Source: FEN-1191 sp964528845
GTDB taxonomy: Bacteria; Pseudomonadota; Gammaproteobacteria; Steroidobacterales; Steroidobacteraceae
Assembly (NCBI GenBank): GCA_964528845.1
Contig: CAZGVE010000016.1
Location: forward strand, 1 to 64,000
Length of the DNA stretch: 64,000 nucleotides
Reading direction: 5' to 3'
The notes under the pieces were generated by a model that made no database searches, was not told the origin of the DNA, and worked only from the letters and a program-made list of their open reading frames with translations. Both the position numbers and the translations under genes were made by a program. Of the stretch, positions 33,580 to 41,618 are shown in pieces; position 1 is the first letter of the stretch; every line of letters begins with the position of its first letter.

Positions 33580-34577
33580 GCCGCGCCTCCATCCGCATAG
33601 ACGTCGGTGTACAGGATGTCGGCGGGCGGCGGCGGTGCGGCCTTGCAGGCAGCGGCTGCGGCCTGGACCTCCGACTTGATCTCGGCATCGACGTGCTCGA
33701 GCACCGCGCTCGGCACTCCCAGCTCCAGCAGCCGCCGCCGATACAGCGGCAGCGGATCGCGCAGCTTCCAGCGCTCCAGCTCCCCGTCCGGTCGGTACTT
33801 GGCAGGATCGGCGCGGCTGTGGCCGGAGTAGCGATACGTCAGGCACTCGATCAGCGAGGGCCCCGCTCCTGCCCGCGCTCTCGCATAGGCCGCGCTGGCA
33901 GTGCGGAACACGATATCCGCATCATTGCCGTCCACCACGATGCGCTCGAGGCCATAGGAGGCAGCACGGTCGGCTGCCGGGTGTTCGACCGCGGTGACCT
34001 CGCCGATTGGCGTGTATTCCATGTACAGGTTGTTCTCGCATACGAACACGACCGGCAGCTTCCACACCGCCGCGAGATTCAGCGCTTCGTGGAACGCGCC
34101 GATGTTGGTCGTGCCATCGCCGAAAAAGCACACCGAGACGTCGCTCTGGCCGCGGTATTGCGCGCGCCAGGCCGCGCCGCACGCGATCGGCAGGTGGGCG
34201 CCGACGATCGCGTAGGATCCCATCACGCCGTGCGCCACGGAAGTCAGGTGCATCGAGCCGCCCTTGCCGCGCATCAGCCCGTTGTCACGCGACATCAGTT
34301 CGCCGAGCACCTTCTCGAACGGCACACCGCGCGCGAGCGTGTGGGCGTGCCCGCGGTAGGTGCAGAAGCTCAAGTCCCCGGGCTGCATCGCCAGCGCAAA
34401 CCCGGCAGCTATCGCCTCCTGGCCGAGCGACAGGTGGCTCGTGCCCTTGACGAGGTTCTGCAGGAACAGGTCGTAGGCGCACTGTTCGGCTTCGCGGATG
34501 AGGGTCTGCATGCGATACAGCCGCAGCCGCAGCTCCTGCGTCAGATCCCCTTCGGGTCGCGCCAATGTCGTTGTCAT
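33567..34577 (-). CDS. 2-oxoacid dehydrogenase E1 component, alpha subunit
   Basis: A 336-aa subunit with the thiamine-diphosphate motif GDGTTNIGAFHEALNLAAV ending in the Asn-Asn of VFVCENN. Also present are GHAHTLARGVPFEKVLGELM, the Gly-rich MRGKGGSMH segment, and TYRYSGHSRADPAKYR with the phosphorylation-loop-like Ser region. These fit the acetoin/pyruvate E1alpha type. GAGGA just before the ATG at 34577 supports the start. First gene of the operon, reading away from the M24 gene across a 116-base AT-rich region. Confidence 0.9.
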   Translation of the reverse strand: MTTTLARPEGDLTQELRLRLYRMQTLIREAEQCAYDLFLQNLVKGTSHLSLGQEAIAAGFALAMQPGDLSFCTYRGHAHTLARGVPFEKVLGELMSRDNGLMRGKGGSMHLTSVAHGVMGSYAIVGAHLPIACGAAWRAQYRGQSDVSVCFFGDGTTNIGAFHEALNLAAVWKLPVVFVCENNLYMEYTPIGEVTAVEHPAADRAASYGLERIVVDGNDADIVFRTASAAYARARAGAGPSLIECLTYRYSGHSRADPAKYRPDGELERWKLRDPLPLYRRRLLELGVPSAVLEHVDAEIKSEVQAAAAACKAAPPPPADILYTDVYADGGAAWRN

Positions 34578-34648
34578 GGTGGTCCTCGACTGCAGAAGGT
34601 GCGGACGGGGCGGCGGTAAAATATCGGGAAACTGGTGCGGATTCAATT

Positions 34649-34676
34649 ATTTTCGTATATTGAGCGTGAAAATCAC
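34649..34676. promoter_or_regulatory. AT-rich divergent control region with inverted repeat
   Basis: Between the E1alpha and M24 genes, this segment holds ATTTTCGTATATTG (34649-34662) and the inverted repeat GTGA-AAA-TCAC (34666-34676). It stands out against the GC-rich surroundings and has the right place for operators of two divergent promoters. A similar ATTTTGCGTATTTTTG occurs at 37839-37854, in the next divergent region. Binding by the nearby GntR regulator is inference. Confidence 0.35.
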
Positions 34677-34693
34677 AATTATCCGGTCGAGCT

Positions 34694-35950
34694 ATGCAAT
34701 ACAACCGTCCGCACACTACCGCGGCGTTCGGCATCAACGCCCGCGACTGGGAGCGCGGCATCGACTATGAGCGTCTGCGACGGGAGCGCCTTGCCCGCGC
34801 GCAGACCGCCGTGAAGCAGGCCGGACTCGGCGGCGTGATCTGCTTCAACTTCGACAATATCCGATACGTCACCGGCACACATATCGGCGAGTGGGCGCGC
34901 GACAAGTTCATGCGCTACACGCTGTGCCCGGCCGAGGGTCCGCCATTCCTGTGGGACCCGGCAGCCCCGTCGAAGCGGATCTGCTCGCCGTGGATCGCCG
35001 ACAACGTCGCGGCGCCGATCTCGACGATGCAGGGCGCGCTGCGCCCGTCGATGAAGGTGGAAAGCAGCTTTGCCCGACAGATTCACAAGACGCTGGTGCA
35101 CTACGGTATCGAGCAGCAGCCGATCGGCATCGACATCATGGAACTACCGATGCTGCGCGCGCTCGAGGCCGAGGGCATCGAGGTCGTCGACGGCCAGCAG
35201 GCGCTGCTCGATGCACGCGAAGTCAAGACGCCCGATGAGATCGAGCTGCTCAAGCTCGCCGCCGCGATGGTCGATGCGACCTATGCCGACATCATCAAGG
35301 CGATCCGGCCGGGAACGCGCGAGAACGAGCTGGTCGCGATTGCGCACGATCGCTTGTTCCGGCTCGGCAGCGAACGGGTCGAGTGCGTGAACTCGGTATC
35401 CGGGCCGCGCGGCCGTCCCCACTCGCACACCATGTCGGACCGGATGATCCAGCCGGGTGACATGGTGTTCCTCGACATCATGCACTCCTTCAACGGCTAC
35501 CGGACCTGCTACTACCGCACCTTCATCTGCGGCGTGCCGAACCGGCACCAGATCGACGCCTACGAGAAGGCGTCAAAGTGGATCAGTGCGTCGATCGACA
35601 TGATCCGACCCGGCGTGACTCCCGACGAGGTCGCACAGGTGTGGCCCGCTGCGCACGAGTTCGGCTACCGTGACGAGGCCGAGGCGTTTCTGCTCCAGTA
35701 CGGACACGGAGTCGGACTGTCGCTGTGGGAGCGGCCTATTTTTTCGCGGCGCTACCAGGGGCAGACCGAGCCGCTCAAGGAAGGCATGGTGTTCGCGCTC
35801 GAGACCTGGTGCGGCGCCGAGGACGGTTCCGGCGCGGCCCGCATCGAGGAAGAGGTGGTGGTCACGCGCGACGGGTGCCAGATCATCACGAACTTTCCAT
35901 CCGATCGGCTGTATTCGTGCGGCCTGCCGGGCTGCGATGTCTTCCTCTAG
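34694..35950 (+). CDS. M24-family metallohydrolase (aminopeptidase P/DddP-like)
   Basis: A 418-aa protein with a creatinase-like N-terminal domain (ICFNFDNIRYVTGTHIGEWA) and a pita-bread catalytic domain. Metal-site elements are MVFLDIMHSFNGYRTCYYRT, QYGHGVGLSLWERP, VFALETWCG and ARIEEEVVVT. In the first, the usual second Asp of the D-(10)-D pair is replaced by Cys. Known members cleave Xaa-Pro peptides, creatine, ectoine derivatives or dimethylsulfoniopropionate (DddP); the N-terminal part reads most like DddP and other non-peptidase members. The last 14 bases overlap the CobW-like gene. Confidence 0.75.
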   Translation: MQYNRPHTTAAFGINARDWERGIDYERLRRERLARAQTAVKQAGLGGVICFNFDNIRYVTGTHIGEWARDKFMRYTLCPAEGPPFLWDPAAPSKRICSPWIADNVAAPISTMQGALRPSMKVESSFARQIHKTLVHYGIEQQPIGIDIMELPMLRALEAEGIEVVDGQQALLDAREVKTPDEIELLKLAAAMVDATYADIIKAIRPGTRENELVAIAHDRLFRLGSERVECVNSVSGPRGRPHSHTMSDRMIQPGDMVFLDIMHSFNGYRTCYYRTFICGVPNRHQIDAYEKASKWISASIDMIRPGVTPDEVAQVWPAAHEFGYRDEAEAFLLQYGHGVGLSLWERPIFSRRYQGQTEPLKEGMVFALETWCGAEDGSGAARIEEEVVVTRDGCQIITNFPSDRLYSCGLPGCDVFL

Positions 35951-37055
35951 CCCGCCGGGGCGCATCCCGGTCACGCTGCTGACCGGATTCCTCGGCAGCG
36001 GCAAGACCACGCTGCTGAACCGCGCCGTCCGGCATCCCTCCCTGGCGCGCACCGTGGTCGTGGTCAACGAGTTCGGCGAGATCGGGCTGGATCATGCGCT
36101 GATCGCGGCCAGCAACGATCACATCGTCGTGCTCGAGAATGGCTGCATGTGCTGCACGGTGCGCGGCGACCTGCTCGCGACCCTGGACGCGCTGCATGCC
36201 GAGCGCGCTGCTGGTGCGATGCTGCCTTTCGATCGGATCGTCATCGAATCCTCGGGACTTGCCGATCCGACACCGATCCTGCAGGCCTTCCTGTCCGAGC
36301 CGACGCTCGAGCGGCACTATCGCCTGGCTCAGACGATCGCGACCTTCGATGCCGTCAACGGCGCCGCTACGCTGGCGCGCCACGAGGAGTCGGTGCGTCA
36401 GATTGCGGTGGCCGACCGGATCCTGATCACCAAGCTCGACCTCCCGGCCGCCGGCCCGCTCGCGGACACCGAGGCTGTCCACACCGCCGCGCTGCGCGGG
36501 CTCAACAGCGCGGCATCGATCGCGCGCGCGCCGTCCGGCGAGGAGCAGGCCGCGGCGCTGCTGCGCAGTACCGGTCCGGATCCGGCCCACGGCCCGGCGC
36601 AGGCGCTCGCGTGGCTCGCGCTTCCTGACCGCCACGCTCACGGCCCCTCACCGGCGGGGCACCTGCAGGATGTCGCGTGCTACTGCTTCATCAAGCACGA
36701 GCCGCTCTCGCGCGAGGCTTTGCACCTGCTGCTGTCCTCGCTGGAGAGCAACCTCAGCGGGAACCTGCTGCGCGTCAAGGGTCTGGTGAATGTGGCGGAA
36801 GCACCTGGCCGGCCCGCGGTGATCCAGGGCGCACAGCACCTGCTGCACAACCTCAGCTGGCTCGAAGCCTGGCCCGACGATGACCATCGCACGCGGATCG
36901 TGTTCATCGCGCAGGGTATCGCGCGCGAGGCTGTGCAGGAGATGATCGAACTGCTCGAGCGCGTGGCCTCGCGCACCGCGCGGGCCCGGCAGCGCGGCGC
37001 GGCAGGAGTGGCGGCCGCGCCTGGCGCGGCCGCTGGAACGGTCCTAGGCCGCTGA
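35937..37055 (+). CDS. CobW/COG0523-family GTPase
   Basis: A 372-aa G3E-class P-loop GTPase: Walker A GFLGSGKTTLLNRAV, the metal-binding NGCMCCTVRGDL (CxCC), IVIESSGLADPTPIL and the base-recognition LITKLD. The C-terminal CobW_C domain spans about residues 230-340, followed by an Ala/Arg-rich tail. Family members deliver zinc, cobalt or other metals to target enzymes. Its start lies inside the M24 gene end, so it may load metal into that hydrolase; this is inference from coupling. Its 3' end overlaps the convergent GntR gene by 12 bases. Confidence 0.85.
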   Translation: MSSSSPPGRIPVTLLTGFLGSGKTTLLNRAVRHPSLARTVVVVNEFGEIGLDHALIAASNDHIVVLENGCMCCTVRGDLLATLDALHAERAAGAMLPFDRIVIESSGLADPTPILQAFLSEPTLERHYRLAQTIATFDAVNGAATLARHEESVRQIAVADRILITKLDLPAAGPLADTEAVHTAALRGLNSAASIARAPSGEEQAAALLRSTGPDPAHGPAQALAWLALPDRHAHGPSPAGHLQDVACYCFIKHEPLSREALHLLLSSLESNLSGNLLRVKGLVNVAEAPGRPAVIQGAQHLLHNLSWLEAWPDDDHRTRIVFIAQGIAREAVQEMIELLERVASRTARARQRGAAGVAAAPGAAAGTVLGR

Positions 37056-37766
37056 ATCGTTCGGCAGCTGCATCGCCTGGACGATGATCGAGAAGGTCAT
37101 GCCGTAATGCCCTTCCAGCAGCCTCACGGCCTCGCTGGCGTTGCGCGCGAGGCAGGCCTGAGCGATCGCCCGATGCTCCTCCAGTTCGTTGCGCTCGGGG
37201 ATCTGGTGCGCGGCGAGCAGCCGGTAGCGTTCTGCTGAATCGAACAGCTGCTCGCAGATGCGCCGCACCCAGCGCGACCCGCAGCCAGATACCAGCGCAC
37301 TGTGAAAGTCCCGGTGCAGCCGCTCCCACGCGCCATCCGGACTCGCCGGCGCGTCCGCCGGCCGGCTTGCCTTGGACAGGCGATGCAGCGCCAGCACCAG
37401 CGACTCCTCCCATGCCACGTCGAAGTTCCGGATCGATTCGGTGATTGCGATGCCATCGATCCAGCAGCGCGCCTGCACCAGCTCGAGCAGCTCACTCTCA
37501 CTGACCGGCGCCACACGGAAGCCCTTCTGGTCCTCGAGGGATACAAACCCTTCGGACAGCAGCCGGTTCAATGCCTCACGGATCGGGCTGCTGCCGATAT
37601 TGAAGCGTTGCCGGAGCCCCTCGGCGCGCAGCTTCTCACCGGGGCGCAGCCGGCCGGCGAGCAGGTCCGCCCGCAGCTGCAGGTAGACGGAGGTGCTCAG
37701 CGCCTTCGGCTGCCGGACCGTCCCTGCATCGTGGGTCTCGTCGATCGATTCGCCGTTCGCACTCAC
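37044..37766 (-). CDS. GntR-family regulator, FadR/FCD subfamily
   Basis: A 240-aa transcription factor. The N-terminal winged helix (residues 20-90) shows VYLQLRADLLAGRLRPGEKL and FNIGSSPIREALNRLLSEGF, typical GntR. The C-terminal all-helical FCD domain has metal-ligand-like positions in LHRDFHSALVSGCGS and EEHRAIAQACLA. FCD regulators sense organic acids or sugar acids and usually act on adjacent genes. It is divergent from the oxidoreductase/EboE pair, with 168 bases between, and is the only regulator in the 31.4-40.2 kb cluster. Confidence 0.88.
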   Translation of the reverse strand: MSANGESIDETHDAGTVRQPKALSTSVYLQLRADLLAGRLRPGEKLRAEGLRQRFNIGSSPIREALNRLLSEGFVSLEDQKGFRVAPVSESELLELVQARCWIDGIAITESIRNFDVAWEESLVLALHRLSKASRPADAPASPDGAWERLHRDFHSALVSGCGSRWVRRICEQLFDSAERYRLLAAHQIPERNELEEHRAIAQACLARNASEAVRLLEGHYGMTFSIIVQAMQLPNDSAA

Positions 37767-37838
37767 TGAATCCCTCCTGATTCGAGGCCCATACTAGCCA
37801 AATCGTGCTTGCCTGGGGATTCCTTCGGCCAAACGGTC

Positions 37839-37870
37839 ATTTTGCGTATTTTTGGAATCTTTATCGATAA
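37839..37870. promoter_or_regulatory. AT-rich divergent control region with palindrome
   Basis: Between the GntR and Gfo/Idh/MocA genes. It contains ATTTTGCGTATTTTTG and, 6 bases on, the perfect 10-bp palindrome TTATCGATAA (37861-37870). Position and symmetry fit an operator for the divergent regulator. The first element resembles one in the E1alpha/M24 control region. Confidence 0.35.
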
Positions 37871-37934
37871 TAATGGCGATACCAAGCTTATTGTGGATAA
37901 TCCGGCTCCAGGGGATCCGACAGGTGCAGCGCTG

Positions 37935-38954
37935 ATGAATCTTGGAATCGTCGGACTCGGCTGGTGGGGCGGCACGCTCATCGACGCAGTCCAGCACAGC
38001 GAAAACCTGCGGTTCATCGCAGCCTGCACGCGCTCACGCTCGTCCCACGACCAGGAACTCGCCGCCCGCCATCAGCTGCGCCTGCTCGAGAGCTACGAGG
38101 CGCTGCTGGCCGACCCTGCCATCGACGGCGTGGTGCTGGCGACGCCGCCCGCGGTGCATGCCGCGCAGATCGAGGCCGCGGCGCTCGCCGGCAAGCACGT
38201 GTTCTGCGAGAAGCCGTTCGTGATGTCCAAGGCCGAGGCCGGGAGGGCGATTGCGGCCGTGCGCGCCGCCGGCGTGACGCTGGCGCTCGGCTACAACCGC
38301 CGCTTCCACCCATCGTGGCAGGACCTGAAGCAGCGTATCGCCAGCGGTGAACTCGGCGTCATCTTGCATCTGGAGTGCACGATGTCCGGCCCGAACGGGC
38401 TCACGCTCACGCCCGACGCCTGGCGCGCGCAGCCGGAGCAGGCGCCCTGCGGCGGACTGTTTCCGATGGGCGTGCACGCCGTGGACGGCATGATCGACCT
38501 GGTGGGCGCAGTGGATCACGTGTACTGCCAGAGCGTCCGGCGTGTCGTGCCCAACGATGCAGACGACACCACCTCGGTGCTGTTGCGGATGAAGCGCGGC
38601 ATGACGGCCTATCTCGGCACGATGATGGCGAGCGTCGGCACGTTCCGCTTCCAGGTCTACGGATCGCGCGCGATGGCGCTGCTCGGCGGATCGGTGCATG
38701 TTGCCGGCCAGTCCTCGAAAGCCCGCCGTGCGGGACTGTTCGGCAGCTACCTGATCCAGCCCCTGCACGGAGAGCCGGTGGCACTCGACGTCCCCGCCTT
38801 CGACGTCAACCGCGCAGAGCTCGAAGCCTTTGCCCGCGCCGCGGCCGGCGGCGCGCCGTATCCGATTCCGGAGGCCGAGATGATCCATGGCGTCGCGGTC
38901 ACCGACGCGATCATCGCCTCGTCCCGATCTGGCGCCGTCGAACCGGTGGCCTGA
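37935..38954 (+). CDS. Gfo/Idh/MocA-family oxidoreductase
   Basis: A 339-aa NAD(P)-dependent enzyme: nucleotide site NLGIVGLGWWGGTLIDAV, the motif VFCEKPFVMSKAEA (EKP) and YNRRFHPSWQDLKQRI, with the substrate-binding beta-sheet domain after residue 125 and HAVDGMIDLVG in the usual HxxD position. Members oxidise or reduce sugars, inositols and related polyols. The start ATG at 37935 precedes the Rossmann strand directly; an earlier in-frame ATG at 37809 would run through the control region. The EboE-like gene begins on the very next base after its stop codon. Confidence 0.85.
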   Translation: MNLGIVGLGWWGGTLIDAVQHSENLRFIAACTRSRSSHDQELAARHQLRLLESYEALLADPAIDGVVLATPPAVHAAQIEAAALAGKHVFCEKPFVMSKAEAGRAIAAVRAAGVTLALGYNRRFHPSWQDLKQRIASGELGVILHLECTMSGPNGLTLTPDAWRAQPEQAPCGGLFPMGVHAVDGMIDLVGAVDHVYCQSVRRVVPNDADDTTSVLLRMKRGMTAYLGTMMASVGTFRFQVYGSRAMALLGGSVHVAGQSSKARRAGLFGSYLIQPLHGEPVALDVPAFDVNRAELEAFARAAAGGAPYPIPEAEMIHGVAVTDAIIASSRSGAVEPVA

Positions 38955-40196
38955 ATGGATCTGGGCAGCTACGGTCATCTGACCTACTCCACGCTGGTGC
39001 ACCCGGGTGACACGTGGCCCGAGATGTGGCACAGCCTCACGACCTACGTGCCGCGCGTGAAGGCGCGCGTATGCCCGGACCGCCCGTTCGGCGTCTCGCT
39101 GCGGCTGTCGGAGGCCGCAACCCGGGTGCTGACCGGTTCGCCGGCCGAGCGTGCCCGGCTGCGCTCGTTCCTCACCGACAATGATCTGTACCTCTACACC
39201 GTCAACGCGTTCCCATACGGTCCATTCAAGAACCAGATCGTCAAGGCGCAGGTCTACGAACCGGACTGGCGCAGCGAGGAACGCACGCGTTACACCATGC
39301 AGGTCGCGGATATCCTGGCGGAGGTCGGCGCCCCGCACCTGAACCCGTCGATCCAGAGTCCGCCGCTGGGTTTCAAGCCGCGTGTCACGGGCCCCGAGGT
39401 CGTGGAGGCCTATGCGGCCAACCTGCGACGCATGGCGGCGCACCTGCACCGCCTGCGCGAGCGCACCGGCCGCACGGTCACGCTCGGGCTCGAGCCGGAG
39501 CCCTGCTGCTTCCTCGAGACCACCGCCGAGACGGTCGACTTCTTCACGCGCGTGCTGCGCTCCGGGCCCTCGCTCGAAGCGCTGGGCCGGGAACTCGGCA
39601 TGAGCAGCGACGGCGCGCGCGAGGTGCTGCACCGTCACGTCGGCACGATCTACGACATCTGTCACCAGGCGGTGGAATTCGAGGACATCACCGCCTCGCT
39701 TCAAAGCCTCGTCGACAATCAGGTTCCGGTGTTCAAGCTGCAGGAAGCCGCGGCCGTGCAGGTGCTCGAGGTCACGCCGGATGCGGTAGCCGCGCTGCGC
39801 AAGTACACCGGCGGCGTATACCTGACGCAGACCATCCAGCGCCGCGACGGCCGGCTGTCGCGCTTCCTGAATCTCGAAGAGGCGATCGCGGACTTCGAGC
39901 GCGATCCCGCAGGGCAACGCGAATGGCGCATCCACTTCCACGTGCCGATCTTTCTCGACGGTCTGGACGCGCATCTTCGGACCACGCGTTTCGCGATCGC
40001 CGAGGCGCTCGCGTTCCACAAGGCGCGTCCGATCAGCACCCAGCTCGAGATCGAAACCTATACCTGGGATGTGCTGCCGGCACACCTGAAGTCCGGCGAC
40101 ATCGTCGATTACGTGACGCTCGAGATCGAGTGGGTGCGCAGTGCGCTTGGCTACGGCGCGGCGAAAGGCCCGCCACCGACGGTGCCGATGGGCTGA
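38955..40196 (+). CDS. EboE-like TIM-barrel protein (sugar isomerase-like)
   Basis: A 413-aa protein close in pattern to EboE of the ebo metabolite-traffic cluster: HLTYSTLVHPGDTWPEMW, PDRPFGVSLRLSEAA, NDLYLYTVNAFPYGPFKN and VYEPDWRSEERTRYT. The TIM-barrel core has metal-ligand candidates in LGLEPEPCCFLET, IYDICHQAVEFED and IHFHVPIF, as in xylose isomerase-like enzymes. The other ebo genes (TatD-like, UbiA-like, dehydroquinate synthase-like) are absent. TGAATG joins it to the oxidoreductase gene, implying a shared substrate such as a sugar or inositol derivative. The 3' end overlaps the convergent DUF6152 gene by 46 bases. Confidence 0.75.
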   Translation: MDLGSYGHLTYSTLVHPGDTWPEMWHSLTTYVPRVKARVCPDRPFGVSLRLSEAATRVLTGSPAERARLRSFLTDNDLYLYTVNAFPYGPFKNQIVKAQVYEPDWRSEERTRYTMQVADILAEVGAPHLNPSIQSPPLGFKPRVTGPEVVEAYAANLRRMAAHLHRLRERTGRTVTLGLEPEPCCFLETTAETVDFFTRVLRSGPSLEALGRELGMSSDGAREVLHRHVGTIYDICHQAVEFEDITASLQSLVDNQVPVFKLQEAAAVQVLEVTPDAVAALRKYTGGVYLTQTIQRRDGRLSRFLNLEEAIADFERDPAGQREWRIHFHVPIFLDGLDAHLRTTRFAIAEALAFHKARPISTQLEIETYTWDVLPAHLKSGDIVDYVTLEIEWVRSALGYGAAKGPPPTVPMG

Positions 40197-40543
40197 CCGT
40201 TCACGCTGATCCGCACGATGCTGCCTTCGTGGCTGCCGTCCCGGATCGGGTGGATGACGACGTCCGCCTTGTCGCCCGCCTTCAGCGAATCACGGGTCCA
40301 GCCCTGGCGAATCAGCACGTTAGGACTCAATCCCTGCAGTTCCCACTCGACACTCCCACCGCTCGCGTCCGCCACCACGAGCCGGATCTGACAGTGGGGA
40401 TTGGTCCACAGGAACCGGCTGACGGTGCCTGCGAGCTCCAGATCCTGCCGGCTGTCGTACATCGAGAATGAATGGTGCGCGGCAACGGACTGCGCGAGCA
40501 GCAGCGCTGCGCCGGCGATGAGCACGGTGGTTGCCTGCTTCAT
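40151..40543 (-). CDS. exported DUF6152 protein
   Basis: A 130-aa protein with a signal peptide (MKQATTVLIAGAALLLAQSV) and the DUF6152 pattern: AHHSFSMYDSRQDLELAGTV, SRFLWTNPHCQIRLVV and LQGLSPNVLIRQGWTRDSL. These small periplasmic beta-rich proteins have no known function. The 3' end lies antisense to the end of the EboE-like gene over 46 bases; both reading frames look real. Confidence 0.82.
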   Translation of the reverse strand: MKQATTVLIAGAALLLAQSVAAHHSFSMYDSRQDLELAGTVSRFLWTNPHCQIRLVVADASGGSVEWELQGLSPNVLIRQGWTRDSLKAGDKADVVIHPIRDGSHEGSIVRISVNGQPIGTVGGGPFAAP

Positions 40544-40642
40544 GTGCCTGTACGCTCCCCTCCCTTGAGCTTATCGCCCGATCCCCGGTAGTACAATGCT
40601 CGTGCTTTGAGTGCGCGCCCTTCCGCGCGCGAGGTCCACACC

Positions 40643-41614
40643 ATGTTCGACGCCTTTCCTTCCCTGTTCTACGTGCTGGTCGTCATCGCGATCATCTTCG
40701 CTTATTCGATGGTGCGCACGGTCCCGCAGGCGACCGTCGCCGTCGTCACGGTATTCGGCAAGTACCACCGCGTGATGCGCGAGGGCCTCAACTTCAAGCT
40801 TCCCTGGGAAGCGGTCGCGGCGCGCCTGTCGCTGCAGAACCGCGCATTGCAGCTCGAGTTCCAGGCGATCACGCAGGACCAGGCAAACGTGAAGTTCGCC
40901 ACCATGGTGCTGTATGCGGTGGCAGCCGCGGAGGAGGACGCGATCAAGAAGGCCGTGTTCAGCTTTGCCACCGTACAGGAATTCCAGCTCGCGCTGCAGC
41001 GCACGATCGACGGTTCGATCCGGCAGTTCGTCGCGACGACCAAGCAGGCGGATATTCTCGGCATGCGCGCCGAGATCGTCGAGCATACGAAGAAGAACCT
41101 GGACGAGGTCGTGCTGGCGTGGGGCTATGTGGTGCGCGACATCCAGATCACCGACATGACCTTCGATCGCGAGATCATCGATTCGATGGCGCGCGTCGTG
41201 AGCTCGAAGAACCTGCTGGCGGCCGCGTCCAACGAAGGTGCGGCGCTGCTGGTCAAGCGCACCAAGGACGCGGAGGCCGAAGCGGCTTACAAGACCATCG
41301 GCGCGGAGGCGGAGAAAAAGGCCTCGGCACTGCGCGGCGAAGGCCTCGCGCTGTTCCGTCAGAACATCGCGGTTGGCATGAAGGAGGCGGCCGAGAGCCT
41401 CAAGGCCGCCGGCGTCGGCGCGGAGTTCCTGCTGTTTCTCGAATATACCGATGCGCTCAAGTACGTCGCCGAACACGCCCAGGGCAAGGTGATCTTCATG
41501 GACAGCAGCGGCGCGGCGACCGGCCGCGTACTGCAGGGGCTGCTGTCGCTCGGGGATGCGGCAGCCGTGGCCGCCGCGCCAGGCGCACCAGGCGTGGCGT
41601 CCGGCAGCCCTTAG
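40643..41614 (+). CDS. SPFH/stomatin-like membrane protein
   Basis: A 323-aa protein with one N-terminal membrane helix (LFYVLVVIAIIFAYSMV) and a band-7 domain: VAVVTVFGKYHRVMREGLNF, then LPWEAVAARLSLQNRALQLE. A coiled-coil part follows (KRTKDAEAEAAYKTIGAEAE). Such proteins form membrane microdomain cages. GAGG before the ATG at 40643 supports this start over a TTG at 40607. It is convergent with the tannase-family gene. It is distinct from HflK/HflC encoded 3-6 kb away. Confidence 0.82.
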   Translation: MFDAFPSLFYVLVVIAIIFAYSMVRTVPQATVAVVTVFGKYHRVMREGLNFKLPWEAVAARLSLQNRALQLEFQAITQDQANVKFATMVLYAVAAAEEDAIKKAVFSFATVQEFQLALQRTIDGSIRQFVATTKQADILGMRAEIVEHTKKNLDEVVLAWGYVVRDIQITDMTFDREIIDSMARVVSSKNLLAAASNEGAALLVKRTKDAEAEAAYKTIGAEAEKKASALRGEGLALFRQNIAVGMKEAAESLKAAGVGAEFLLFLEYTDALKYVAEHAQGKVIFMDSSGAATGRVLQGLLSLGDAAAVAAAPGAPGVASGSP

Positions 41615-41618
41615 ATCC

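Noticed and set aside
38034..40085. A 683-aa open frame on the minus strand antisense to the Gfo/Idh/MocA and EboE-like genes
   Set aside because: Both sense genes have clear family motifs; the antisense product has none and no ribosome binding site.
40565..40597. TTGAGC and TACAAT before the SPFH gene as a promoter
   Set aside because: The 21-base spacing is too long for sigma70; only the TACAAT element may be meaningful.
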